DNA of 64,000 nucleotides from Mycobacteroides franklinii (GTDB lineage: Bacteria > Actinomycetota > Actinomycetes > Mycobacteriales > Mycobacteriaceae), in NCBI RefSeq assembly GCF_002013895.1, contig NZ_MAFQ01000001.1, forward strand, positions 186,001-250,000. The letters are read 5' to 3'. Of this stretch, positions 45,392 to 53,821 are shown in pieces. The notes beneath the pieces were generated by a model that saw only the letters and a list, made by a program, of their open reading frames with translations, made no database searches and was not told where the DNA came from. Each line of letters opens with the position of its first letter. Positions within the stretch are counted from its first letter, which is position 1. Made by a program: the position numbers and the translations under genes.

Positions 45392-46204
45392 GTGGTTGAA
45401 AAACCAGATTATGAGGGTACTCTCAGCCTGTTCAAAAGTAAGAAAGATGAGTGTGGCGATCTAAAAGAAAAGGCACATGATGCTTTCAAAATACTCCGCA
45501 ACGTGATCAGTGGGATTGGGTTCATTGGATTTCTTACCGCTGAATGGCTTGACACCAAAGAATCTGAGGTGACAGAGCATATTGAGGATCTTTTGAAGAA
45601 GCTGGACGAGGTTCTGAAGGGTTCTGATGCCCCAAGTACATTTATCGACTACTCACATGCGTGGAAGAGCCAGGTGCAGAATCACGTCAAAGACGCCAGT
45701 GACACGGCCAGTCAAGACACCACTTTTGGCGGGTACTGGACTGGTTCCGCCGCCGGTAAATACGGGGAAGCGCGAAACTTGCAGGTGGCTGCGCTGGGAG
45801 CAGCCTATGAAATGAACAATCAAGTTTCTCAGAAATTGATGGACTTGGCCGACAGTGGATGGAACTTCTACAAGGACCTGATTCAAGCATTGAGCGGATT
45901 CCTGAGCAAGGTTACTGGGGCGATCGGAAAGATCGCTGCCGTGATTACAGCTCCCTGGGGAGTGTCCGACACTATTGATTGTCTAACTGGGGTTATCGAT
46001 TTAGTAACTCAACTGGAGACGTCCAAGGAGTCTGCTTTGCGTGAACAATACAAGGCAAAGCTAGAGTTGGATAGTATGCCCTCAATTACTAGGGGCCTGC
46101 CCGGAGGTCATTGGCCGATCGCAACAACTGATCGTTATAATGATGCTTCGGTAGCTGATGGCACAAATGACTGGTCGGTAGAATCTGATGTGAATAAGTC
46201 ATGA
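45392..46204 (+). CDS. WxG-motif protein with hydrophobic segments, probable type VII substrate
   Basis: A 270-residue protein. A hydrophobic stretch I-S-G-I-G-F-I-G-F-L-T-A (about 48-59) is followed by a WXG-like helical domain with F-G-G-Y-W-T-G-S-A-A-G-K-Y (about 115). Residues about 165-210 (L-S-G-F-L-S-K-V-T-G-A-I-G-K-I-A-A-V-I-T-A) are Gly-zipper-like and could enter a membrane. GTG 45392 follows AGGGG. GC is markedly lower than the flanks. No catalytic domain is seen; membrane activity is speculation. Confidence 0.65.
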   Translation: MVEKPDYEGTLSLFKSKKDECGDLKEKAHDAFKILRNVISGIGFIGFLTAEWLDTKESEVTEHIEDLLKKLDEVLKGSDAPSTFIDYSHAWKSQVQNHVKDASDTASQDTTFGGYWTGSAAGKYGEARNLQVAALGAAYEMNNQVSQKLMDLADSGWNFYKDLIQALSGFLSKVTGAIGKIAAVITAPWGVSDTIDCLTGVIDLVTQLETSKESALREQYKAKLELDSMPSITRGLPGGHWPIATTDRYNDASVADGTNDWSVESDVNKS

Positions 46205-46851
46205 TAGGTGCAGTGAGCGGCTATTCCCGGCGGATCATGATGCTGATTATTGGGCTCGGCCCTCTGATGGCTGCTGTTACAGGCTGTGTGCCTACAACTC
46301 GGAGCGGCGATCCCACAACGTCGGCGAATACAGCCTTTCCCTCCATCAAGACGGATGAGGTGTGTCAGTCCCTGGTTGGTTTTCTCCAGAAAGATTGGGT
46401 GGGAACTCGTGAGGGGGTGACCACCTATGATGAGGATGCGTTTGCATCTACTCGAGTATTCGGAATGTCGCCGCCTCAGGCTAGCTGTACGTACATATCG
46501 AGCCGTACAAATCTTGGGGCTGAACCGCCGAACGAAGAGCCCTATTACATCTCGCTCGAGGTCATCCAGGGACCGGCGACCAAGCCTCCGAAGCCTGGGT
46601 GGAAAAGCCGGTCTCTATTGATAGGTAATACGCCGGTCTCGATGTCTTGGGAGGGCAATTCCGCTCACGACTGGTCGAAAGCGGCTGTTCTTGACTTCTC
46701 TGCCGAGAACAGCGGTTGGTCGGGGAATCTCAATCTGCCGACTCCGCGGGGCTGGGACGCGGCGCGTGGGGCGCCAATTTCAGAGAGTGATGTGCACGCG
46801 GCTGCCCAGCAACTTCTCGCGACAGTCAGAATGGTCTCAGGGGCCCGCTAA
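46201..46851 (+). CDS. lipoprotein of the rightward type VII-associated module
   Basis: A 216-residue protein with lipoprotein signal and lipobox V-T-G-C (about residue 29). Its ATG overlaps the previous stop (ATGA); GTG 46213 is a possible shorter start. The mature part has C-Q-S-L-V-G-F-L and A-S-C-T-Y-I, a two-cysteine layout like the DUF3558-type lipoprotein at 43200, though similarity is weak. Coupled to the WxG gene, it could be its envelope adaptor or self-protection factor. Confidence 0.68.
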   Translation: MIGAVSGYSRRIMMLIIGLGPLMAAVTGCVPTTRSGDPTTSANTAFPSIKTDEVCQSLVGFLQKDWVGTREGVTTYDEDAFASTRVFGMSPPQASCTYISSRTNLGAEPPNEEPYYISLEVIQGPATKPPKPGWKSRSLLIGNTPVSMSWEGNSAHDWSKAAVLDFSAENSGWSGNLNLPTPRGWDAARGAPISESDVHAAAQQLLATVRMVSGAR

Positions 46852-46943
46852 AGCGGCGCCGTGTCCGCGAGCGCATACCGCATGCAGCTCTTTCTGGGTT
46901 TTGTATCCGCGCGGCATGCGCTCGGCGAGGGGAGAGCGCGACC

Positions 46944-46973
46944 TTGACCGACTCAACTTATCGCTGATAACTT
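46944..46973 (+). promoter_or_regulatory. promoter of the mmpL-tetR unit with overlapping inverted repeat
   Basis: -35 TTGACC (46944-46949), 18-bp spacer, -10 TAACTT (46968-46973). Between and over the -10 lies TTATC-GCT-GATAA (46958-46970), and ATAAC-N8-GTTAT overlaps downstream (46967-46984). A TetR-type repressor site is the simplest reading. Confidence 0.55.
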
Positions 46974-47002
46974 AACGCCGTTATTTTCCGGCGGAAGGCG
47001 CG

Positions 47003-49216
47003 ATGATGCTCGAACGTTTGGCTCGATCGGTGATCGCGGCGCCCCGCCTCGTTCTCGGGATGGCGCTGCTCATTGCGATCGCGGCGGCCCTCTTCGGCGT
47101 TCCGGTGACCAAGCATCTGGCCGCCGGTGGTCAGCAAGACCCGAACTCCGAATCTGCCTATGTGACTAAGGCTCTCCGGGACAAGTTTGATATCAGCGAC
47201 CAGTCCCTGGTCTTCATGCTTACCGGCGAGCAAGGCGTCAAGAGTCCGCAGATGCGTGCCGTCGCAGCAGATCTGGAGCGCCAGCTCAAAGACTCCGGCG
47301 TGGTCATCAACCTGACCTCGGCCTGGACGGCGCCGCCACAGGTAGCCGAGGAACTGCTGGGCGCCGATGGCAAGGCCGGATTGATCGTCGCCGGGCTGAC
47401 CGGGGGCGAGAACGACGCGCAGAAGCACGCGGCAAAGCTCATCAAGTCTCTCGCGGTGGACCGTGACGGGGTAGCGGTCAAGGCCGGCGGTGTCGCCACG
47501 CTCTACAACCAGATCGTTACCCAGTCCGAGAAGGACCTGCTGGTTATGGAGTCGATCGCGATTCCGATCAGCTTTGTGGTGTTGATATGGATATTCGGCG
47601 GCCTCTACGCGGCCCTGTTGCCTCTGGTAGTCGGAGTGTTTTCCATCGTCGGCGCCATGTCGATATTGCGCGGGCTGACGTATGTCACCGATGTGTCCGT
47701 GTTCGCGCTGAACCTTGCGGTGGCAATGGGATTGGCGCTGGCGATCGACTACTCCCTGCTGATCATCAGTCGCTATCGCGAGGAGGTGAATGCGGGCAAA
47801 CCGCGCGATGAAGCGCTGGTCCTGACCATGACTACGGCCGGACGGACCGTGCTGTTCTCGGCGCTGACGGTTGCGCTGGCCCTAGTAGCGCTGATCCTGT
47901 TCCCGATGTACTTCCTCAAATCGTTCGGATACGCCGGTGTAGCCGTCGTCTTCGTTGGCGCCATCGCCGCGCTGGTCATCGTCCCGGCGGTAGTCACCCT
48001 GCTGGGCGACCGGATCGACGCCCTGGACGTGCGCCGCCTGATCCGCAGGGTCCTGGGAAGGCCGGAACCCGTCGCCAAGGACGTCACGCAAAGCTTCTGG
48101 TACCGGACCACCAAAAGGGTTATGGCGCGCGCTGTTCCGATTGCCATCATCATCGTCAGCGCATTGGTGGTGCTGGGCCTGCCGTTCCTCGACGGCAAGT
48201 TCGGATTCCCGGATGACCGGGTCTTGCCCGCCTCGGCCTCGGCGCATCAAGTGGGCAACGAGATGCGCCGCAACTTCAACAACAACAGCTCCACCAACTT
48301 GTCCGTCATCGCCGAGGGCGTCGGTTCGGTGCCGCCGAGGGAGATCGACGAGTACGCCGCGGACCTGTCGAATATCGAGGACGTCAAGGAGGTGGCCGCA
48401 CCCACCGGTGCGTTCATCCGGGGCATGAAGGTGGGCCCGCCGGCAAGTGCAACCGGAATCAAGAATGACACAGCACTTTTCACGGTTCAGACCGCCGCCA
48501 AGCCGTACACGGAGGCCGCCGAGCGCCAGCTCGATGCCATCCACGCACTGCCGGGCCCGGCCGATGTCTTGGTCAAGATCGGCGGGGGAGCCCAGTTGGA
48601 TCGTGACGCCGTCGACGGCATTGTGCACAAGCTGCCCCTGGTGCTGGCCATCATCGCCGTCGTCACCTTTGTGCTGCTCTTTCTGCTGACGGGTTCGGTG
48701 GTACTGCCCATCAAGGCGCTGGTCCTCAACGTGCTGTCGTTGACGGCTACCTTCGGCGCGCTGATCTGGATCTTCCAGGAGGGACACCTGGGCGGGTTCG
48801 GCACCGAGGTCACCGGCACCATCGTCGCCACCATGCCGATGCTGTTGTTCTGCATAGCTTTTGGGCTATCAATGGACTATGAGGTGTTTCTCATCTCGCG
48901 CATCCGCGAGTACTGGATGGCGTCCGGGCGCACCCGGGCCGACAACGACGAGGCGGTGGCGCTCGGTGTGGCCCGCACCGGCCGGGTGGTCACCGCCGCG
49001 GCGCTGATCATGGCGATCGCCTTCGCGGCACTGATGGCTGCGCAGGTGTCCTTCATGCGGATGTTCGGTACCGGACTGACCATCGCGATCCTGGTGGACG
49101 CCACCATCATCCGGATGCTGCTGGTGCCGTCGTTCATGCGGCTGCTGGGACGGTTCAACTGGTGGGCGCCCAAGCCGTTGGTCACGCTGCATGAACGGAT
49201 CGGATTCAGTGACTAG
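47003..49216 (+). CDS. MMPL family RND-type transporter
   Basis: A 737-residue transporter with two repeats of one helix, a large external domain and a bundle of hydrophobic helices. The proton-relay Asp-Tyr pairs are visible: L-A-I-D-Y-S-L-L-I in the first half and S-M-D-Y-E-V-F-L-I in the second. It lacks the long C-terminal domain of MmpL3 and is nearer the short YdfJ/MmpL11-size group. It probably exports a lipid or a toxic hydrophobic compound. GGAAGG precedes ATG 47003. It is coupled to the tetR gene. Confidence 0.92.
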   Translation: MMLERLARSVIAAPRLVLGMALLIAIAAALFGVPVTKHLAAGGQQDPNSESAYVTKALRDKFDISDQSLVFMLTGEQGVKSPQMRAVAADLERQLKDSGVVINLTSAWTAPPQVAEELLGADGKAGLIVAGLTGGENDAQKHAAKLIKSLAVDRDGVAVKAGGVATLYNQIVTQSEKDLLVMESIAIPISFVVLIWIFGGLYAALLPLVVGVFSIVGAMSILRGLTYVTDVSVFALNLAVAMGLALAIDYSLLIISRYREEVNAGKPRDEALVLTMTTAGRTVLFSALTVALALVALILFPMYFLKSFGYAGVAVVFVGAIAALVIVPAVVTLLGDRIDALDVRRLIRRVLGRPEPVAKDVTQSFWYRTTKRVMARAVPIAIIIVSALVVLGLPFLDGKFGFPDDRVLPASASAHQVGNEMRRNFNNNSSTNLSVIAEGVGSVPPREIDEYAADLSNIEDVKEVAAPTGAFIRGMKVGPPASATGIKNDTALFTVQTAAKPYTEAAERQLDAIHALPGPADVLVKIGGGAQLDRDAVDGIVHKLPLVLAIIAVVTFVLLFLLTGSVVLPIKALVLNVLSLTATFGALIWIFQEGHLGGFGTEVTGTIVATMPMLLFCIAFGLSMDYEVFLISRIREYWMASGRTRADNDEAVALGVARTGRVVTAAALIMAIAFAALMAAQVSFMRMFGTGLTIAILVDATIIRMLLVPSFMRLLGRFNWWAPKPLVTLHERIGFSD

Positions 49217-49844
49217 GCGGCAGCGCGCGTCCCGCGGCTCGGGCGATCGACTGCGCGACGAAATAATCGACGCCGCAATCGCTCTTGTTTTGGAGACCAA
49301 GGAATTGCGTGCACCGTCCATCCGTGAGGTGGCACGCAAGATCGGTGTCACCCCGCCTTCGATCTATCTGCATTTCGCCGACAAGGACGAGCTGATGGAT
49401 GCCGTCTGCGGCCAGTATTTTCAGCGTCTCAACGACAAGATGGTCGAGGCGGCCCGCGGCGACATCACCGCGCTGGAGCGTCTGCACGCGCAGGGGATGG
49501 CATACGTGCGCTTCGCCATCGCGACACCGCTGATGTACCGGCTGGCCACGGTTACCCAGCCAGAGGGTGAGCTCGACGAGACTATGGCCAGTGCGGCATT
49601 CGCGCATCTGCACAACGGAGTCAAAGAACTTGTCAACGAGGGGCTATACCCCGAAGGCGACACAGTGGCGATGGCCCTCCAGCTATGGGTGGCCGCGCAT
49701 GGTGTTGCCTCGATGCTCGTCACCAAACCGCATCTACCGTGGGGGGATCCCGAGGAATTCGCCAGCGAGGTACTGCGTGCGGCGTGCCTGGGGCAGGCGG
49801 TCAGCGATATTGACCTGACAGAAGTGCTGCCGCGTCAGAAGTAG
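49209..49844 (+). CDS. TetR family transcriptional regulator
   Basis: A 211-residue regulator with the TetR HTH: A-P-S-I-R-E-V-A-R-K-I-G-V-T-P-P-S-I-Y-L-H-F-A-D-K-D-E-L, and an all-helical ligand-binding domain. GTG 49209 overlaps the mmpL stop by eight bases; ATG 49191 would overlap more. The pair layout suggests it represses mmpL-tetR through the inverted repeats at 46958-46984. Confidence 0.9.
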   Translation: MTRRQRASRGSGDRLRDEIIDAAIALVLETKELRAPSIREVARKIGVTPPSIYLHFADKDELMDAVCGQYFQRLNDKMVEAARGDITALERLHAQGMAYVRFAIATPLMYRLATVTQPEGELDETMASAAFAHLHNGVKELVNEGLYPEGDTVAMALQLWVAAHGVASMLVTKPHLPWGDPEEFASEVLRAACLGQAVSDIDLTEVLPRQK

Positions 49845-50647
49845 AGCCGCACCGACGCCAACGTGCCCGGCGCCGCCGAATTATCCGAGAACTCGAAGAG
49901 TCCAATGCCACGGCGATTACCGAGATGCACCGTGGCCGATACCGAGGGCCCCGCGGCCAGTAGTTTATCCACGGTCAAAGAGCTTGCTGCCGAGGCGAAC
50001 TCGGCCAGTGATGCCTCGGATACTCCGTCCAGCGACAGTGCGGCCTCGGGTGCGAGCACAGTGGTGACCGTCGGGATATCGCGGGCGGCGAGCGCCGCCG
50101 TCAGCTCCTGGACGCGCTGCTTGCCCGCCGCGTGCACGCCCTTGAGTCCGCGCATGAATCCCAGCACCCCGTTGAGTCCCTGGTTCTTCAGCAGCTGCGG
50201 TCCCAGCTTGGCGCTGGCCAGCAGCCCGTCACCGCCGGAACCGAGCAACTGGCTGATCATGGCGCGTAGTTCCCAGTAGGCGAATAGCCGGTCGATCTTG
50301 AGGGACGACGCCGGGCCGTCTTCGACGACGTCGTAACGCAGATGCATGGGGATATGCATCGTCACGCCGGTGGACATGGTGGTGTGAATAGTCAGATCGC
50401 GCAGCACCGACATTCCGGCGACCACATCGTTTTCTACGTCGAAGACGATGGTGTTGGGCGCGATGAAGGTGTCGTAGAACTTGCCGATGGCGGATTCGCC
50501 GATATGTGGCCGCGAACCCACCGGGTCATTCACCTGGCCATAGGTGGCAAACAGGCCCACCCAGGTGTCCTTGTCGTGAGCACCGACTGCTGCTGGCGAC
50601 GCCTGCACGGTCGCCAGCAGCTCATCGGCAAATGGGGCGCTGGACAC
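49835..50647 (-). CDS. NTF2-like domain protein, hypothetical
   Basis: A 270-residue protein. The first 130 residues look like a SnoaL/NTF2-type fold (H-D-K-D-T-W-V-G-L-F-A, D-P-V-G-S-R-P-H-I-G, F-D-V-E-N-D-V-V-A-G). A Gly/Leu-rich linker and a second Ala-rich domain of about 90 residues follow. GTG 50647. It overlaps the tetR end by ten bases, convergently, and lies 18 bp after tpx on the same strand. Function unknown. Confidence 0.7.
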   Translation of the reverse strand: MSSAPFADELLATVQASPAAVGAHDKDTWVGLFATYGQVNDPVGSRPHIGESAIGKFYDTFIAPNTIVFDVENDVVAGMSVLRDLTIHTTMSTGVTMHIPMHLRYDVVEDGPASSLKIDRLFAYWELRAMISQLLGSGGDGLLASAKLGPQLLKNQGLNGVLGFMRGLKGVHAAGKQRVQELTAALAARDIPTVTTVLAPEAALSLDGVSEASLAEFASAASSLTVDKLLAAGPSVSATVHLGNRRGIGLFEFSDNSAAPGTLASVRLYF

Positions 50648-50664
50648 GGTTCCTCACAAACCGA

Positions 50665-51159
50665 TCAGGACAGTGCCCCGAGCACCGCGTCGTAGTCGGG
50701 TTCCTGGGCGATCTCCGGAACCAGCTCGGTGTAGGCGACGTTGCCGTCGGCGCCGATCACGACGATGGCGCGGCCCAGCAGACCGGTCATCGGGCCGTCG
50801 GCGATGGTGACGCCGAAGTCCTCGCCGAACGAGCTCCGGAACGCCGAGGCGGTACCCACGTTCTCGATGCCCTCGGCACCGCAGAAACGCTTCTGGGCAA
50901 ATGGCAGGTCCTTGGAGACACACAGCACCGGTGCTCCGGCCTCGGCGGCACGCTGGTTGAAGGTGCGCACGCTGGCCTGGCAGACAGGGGTGTCGATCGA
51001 AGGAAAGATGTTGAGGATCACCGGCTTATCCCGGTACTGATCGCTGGTGACGGGGCCGAGATCGGCGCCTACCAGCTCAAATGCCGGGGCAGGAGAGCCG
51101 ACAGCGGGAAGCTCGCCGACCGTGTTGATGGGGTTTCCGCGCAACGTGATCTGTGCCAT
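50665..51159 (-). CDS. tpx: thiol peroxidase
   Basis: A 164-residue atypical two-cysteine peroxiredoxin. The peroxidatic Cys is C60 in S-I-D-T-P-V-C and the resolving Cys is C93 in K-R-F-C, with a third at C80, the same numbers as in M. tuberculosis Tpx. It reduces hydrogen peroxide and organic peroxides using thioredoxin. The frame is open far upstream but ATG 51159 gives the exact family length. Confidence 0.95.
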   Translation of the reverse strand: MAQITLRGNPINTVGELPAVGSPAPAFELVGADLGPVTSDQYRDKPVILNIFPSIDTPVCQASVRTFNQRAAEAGAPVLCVSKDLPFAQKRFCGAEGIENVGTASAFRSSFGEDFGVTIADGPMTGLLGRAIVVIGADGNVAYTELVPEIAQEPDYDAVLGALS

Positions 51160-51216
51160 GGCCCCAGTGTTCCAGAGTTCGGGTGCGGATTGCATCAGCG
51201 GGGCTAGGTTGGTGGC

Positions 51217-51861
51217 ATGACGACGCCCGTCAGCTTCGATAACAGATTCTTCTCCGCAACGTGGTCTGCCATCGCGCGGCGCGAACCTCAGGAGATCAAG
51301 GAGCTGCGCGCGGAGAATCTGCGCGGCCTGACCGGCCACGTCCTGGAGGTGGGAGCGGGAATCGGCTCCAACTTCCTGCTCTACCCGAATACCGTCACCG
51401 CGGTGACGGCGCTGGAGCCCGAATCGCGGCTGCGTCCGCAGGCCGAGGATGCCGCGGCCGGGGCCGCGATCCCGGTGACGGTGACCGCGGGTGTGTTCGA
51501 GGATCTGGCTGTGACCGGCGAGGACCGGTTCGACGCGGTGGTGTGTTCGTTGGTGCTGTGTTCGGTCGGCGACCCCGACCGGGCCGCTGCCCAGGCGTTC
51601 GAGGTGCTCAAGCCCGGGGGAGAGGTGCGTTTCTTCGAACATGTGGCTCACGACGGCGCGCTCGGGCTGGTTCAGCGCGCGGTCGATGCGACGTTCTGGC
51701 CCAAACTGTTCGGGAACTGCCACACGCACCGGGACACGCTGGCCGCGATCGAGCGGGCCGGATTCACGATCGAGGAACGGCGCGACGATTGGCTGAAGGT
51801 GATGGGGATTCCCATGCCGTCCTCGTCGATCGTGATCGGGCGTGCGGTCAAACCCGTCTAG
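51217..51861 (+). CDS. class I SAM-dependent methyltransferase
   Basis: A 214-residue methyltransferase with motif I V-L-E-V-G-A-G-I-G-S-N-F (about residue 45), an acidic residue at the end of strand 2 (L-E-P-E) and D-A-V-V-C-S-L-V-L-C-S-V as motif IV. It resembles UbiE/phospholipid methyltransferase-like proteins ending in a His/Thr-rich segment. Substrate unknown. It is divergent from tpx. Confidence 0.88.
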   Translation: MTTPVSFDNRFFSATWSAIARREPQEIKELRAENLRGLTGHVLEVGAGIGSNFLLYPNTVTAVTALEPESRLRPQAEDAAAGAAIPVTVTAGVFEDLAVTGEDRFDAVVCSLVLCSVGDPDRAAAQAFEVLKPGGEVRFFEHVAHDGALGLVQRAVDATFWPKLFGNCHTHRDTLAAIERAGFTIEERRDDWLKVMGIPMPSSSIVIGRAVKPV

Positions 51862-51887
51862 AGCGCCTGGTATCAACCAAATTCGGC

Positions 51888-52697
51888 TCAACCAAATTCG
51901 ACGACCGTCATGGCCGGCCGCATCCGATTGCTGAACGGCAGGTCGTAGAAGAGCGGCGTGGCCAGTTTCATGAGGGTGCCGCGCCCGGGTGGCATCCGGA
52001 CCTCGCGGACCGTACGAACGCCCTCGAGGGCGCGCAGCTCGTCGTACTGGTTGGCCGTGAAGGAGAACGGCATCGGCGGGACGGTGTAGTGCTCGCTCAG
52101 CTTCCAGCCGCGCCGCCGCGAATACACGCTCATCAGCCACGGAATAGTGTCGAAGACGATCCATCCGCCGGGAAAGCGCTTGGCGCAGGCGGCGATGAGA
52201 TCGAACACCACATCGCGCTCCAGGTACATGAACAGCCCCTCGGCGGTGATCAATACGCCGTGGGAATCGTCGACCTGATCCATCCAGGAGTGATCGAGTG
52301 CCGACTGCGCGACGTATCGAACCCGATCCGACGGCGGTAGCAACTGCCGCCGCAATCTCACGATGGGTTCCAGGTCGACGGTCAGCCAGTTGAGCTCGCC
52401 GTTGTCGATACGCCAGAAGCTGGTCTGCAGTCCCTCCGCCAGCGCGACCACGGTGGCGCGCGGATGATCCGCCAGATACTCGTTGGAGACGTTGTCGAAG
52501 GTCAACGCCCGCAGTGCAATACCTTGATGTGTGCGGCCGAAATGGTGGTAGTCGTAGTCCAGGCTCTCGTACACGACGACCGCCATCGGATCATCGATCA
52601 AACCGTCCGGCCGGGCCGCCTCGACGGCTCGCTGACGCAAGGTGATGAGTGCGGTTTCGGATACCCCGTCGAGGTGGCGGGCATCAATGGCGGCCAT
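51888..52697 (-). CDS. leucine-carboxyl-methyltransferase-like (LCM) methyltransferase, copy 2
   Basis: A 269-residue LCM-family methyltransferase common in mycobacteria. Landmarks: R-P-D-G-L-I-D-D-P-M-A, V-V-A-L-A-E-G-L-Q-T-S-F-W-R (SAM loop with G replaced in part), and V-L-I-T-A-E-G-L-F-M-Y-L. It is paralogous to the gene at 53822 (same landmarks in the same order). ATG 52697 is 13 bp after the DUF1697 stop. Last gene of the four-gene operon. Confidence 0.86.
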   Translation of the reverse strand: MAAIDARHLDGVSETALITLRQRAVEAARPDGLIDDPMAVVVYESLDYDYHHFGRTHQGIALRALTFDNVSNEYLADHPRATVVALAEGLQTSFWRIDNGELNWLTVDLEPIVRLRRQLLPPSDRVRYVAQSALDHSWMDQVDDSHGVLITAEGLFMYLERDVVFDLIAACAKRFPGGWIVFDTIPWLMSVYSRRRGWKLSEHYTVPPMPFSFTANQYDELRALEGVRTVREVRMPPGRGTLMKLATPLFYDLPFSNRMRPAMTVVEFG

Positions 52698-52710
52698 GCA
52701 CGCCACACTA

Positions 52711-53232
52711 CTAGCGAACGAGCTTGTGCAACGTCCGCAAGTTCCGGGTGGTGGTCGTCGACTTGTATCGCTTCTTCCCGGTGGTCTTGCCGATGGGGCT
52801 GGTCAGGGTCTGCGACCTGGGCACCTGCCAGTACAGCACCCCGTCACCGGTGGCGATGCGTTCACTTTCGTCGAGCTCGCCTTCCAGGGCGGCCAGCTCG
52901 GCCAGCACCGCCGGGTCGCTGCAGAACATCACGTACGAGTGCACGCCCTCGATCTCGGGTTCCCAGGGAAACCCGGCGATGATGCGGCCGATGGTGTCCA
53001 GGTCATAGACCAGCACCCAGGCCTCGTATCCGAAGCGCTGGCCGAGCACCTGTTGCAGTCGTTCCTTGACGGCGCCCGCGGGTTCGGCTGCATCCACCAA
53101 CACATTGCCGCTGGCGAGAATGGTTGTCACATCGGTGAATCCGTCGGCCTCAAGGGCATCGCGGACGTCGGCCATCTTCATGGTGATTCCGCCGACGTTG
53201 ACTCCGCGAAGCAGTGCGGCGTATCTGGTCAT
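52711..53232 (-). CDS. DUF1697 family protein
   Basis: A 173-residue protein with the DUF1697 pattern Y-A-A-L-L-R-G-V-N-V-G-G then M-A-D-V-R-D-A-L and T-I-L-A-S-G-N-V, ending in the basic K-T-T-G-K-K-R-Y-K-S-T-T-T-T-R-N segment. ATG 53232 overlaps the upstream methyltransferase stop by four bases. The family has no assigned function; the coupling suggests a link to methylation chemistry. Confidence 0.9.
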   Translation of the reverse strand: MTRYAALLRGVNVGGITMKMADVRDALEADGFTDVTTILASGNVLVDAAEPAGAVKERLQQVLGQRFGYEAWVLVYDLDTIGRIIAGFPWEPEIEGVHSYVMFCSDPAVLAELAALEGELDESERIATGDGVLYWQVPRSQTLTSPIGKTTGKKRYKSTTTTRNLRTLHKLVR

Positions 53233-53819
53233 GGCTTCTCCCAGGTGAGCAGGTGACGCCACATCACGAGGCGCTGTAGCCGGGCTCCGGGCAGCACGCG
53301 CTGGGCGATGCGTCGTACTTCGTCGTGGCTGTCCAGATCCTCGCAGATGATCGGCGAGGGATGTTCCCACCAGCCGCGACGGACGCGGTAATAGCGGTGC
53401 GCCCAGAAGCCCAGGCTGTTGTACCAAAGATCGGTCAATGAGCGGCTGGCGGCGAAGCCGATGACAACTATTCTGCCGCCGGGCTTCAGCAGGTCCGACA
53501 TCCGGCCCAAGCCCTGTTCGATGTCCATGTGATGCAGTGCCGTGATGGCCGCGATGAGATCGAAAGATCCAGTGGGAAAAGGGTGTTGGAGGAAATCATC
53601 GCAGATGTACTCGACGTTCGGCGCCGATGTTTCCGCGCGGGCGAGCTGCAGGCTCGGTTCGTGGGGGTCGATCCCGACCACCCGCTGCGCTAGTGGGGCC
53701 AGCTCGCGGGTCAGCATCCCGATGCCGCACCCCACGTCGAGCACATCCGTGGCACCGGCGGGAATCCTGCGCAGTACCTCGCGCTGGTAGTGGATGTTGT
53801 GATTCCACCGGCCGGGCAT
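53229..53819 (-). CDS. class I SAM-dependent methyltransferase
   Basis: A 196-residue methyltransferase: motif I V-L-D-V-G-C-G-I-G-M-L (about 26-36), strand 2 acidic V-V-G-I-D-P-H, and D-L-I-A-A-I-T-A-L-H-H-M as motif IV. UbiE-like. It starts two bases after the LCM gene stop and overlaps DUF1697, so all are translated together. Confidence 0.9.
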   Translation of the reverse strand: MPGRWNHNIHYQREVLRRIPAGATDVLDVGCGIGMLTRELAPLAQRVVGIDPHEPSLQLARAETSAPNVEYICDDFLQHPFPTGSFDLIAAITALHHMDIEQGLGRMSDLLKPGGRIVVIGFAASRSLTDLWYNSLGFWAHRYYRVRRGWWEHPSPIICEDLDSHDEVRRIAQRVLPGARLQRLVMWRHLLTWEKP

Positions 53820-53821
53820 GT

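Noticed and set aside
51160..52164. Leftward extension of tpx
   Set aside because: Tpx is complete at 164 residues from ATG 51159; the extension lies antisense to a methyltransferase.
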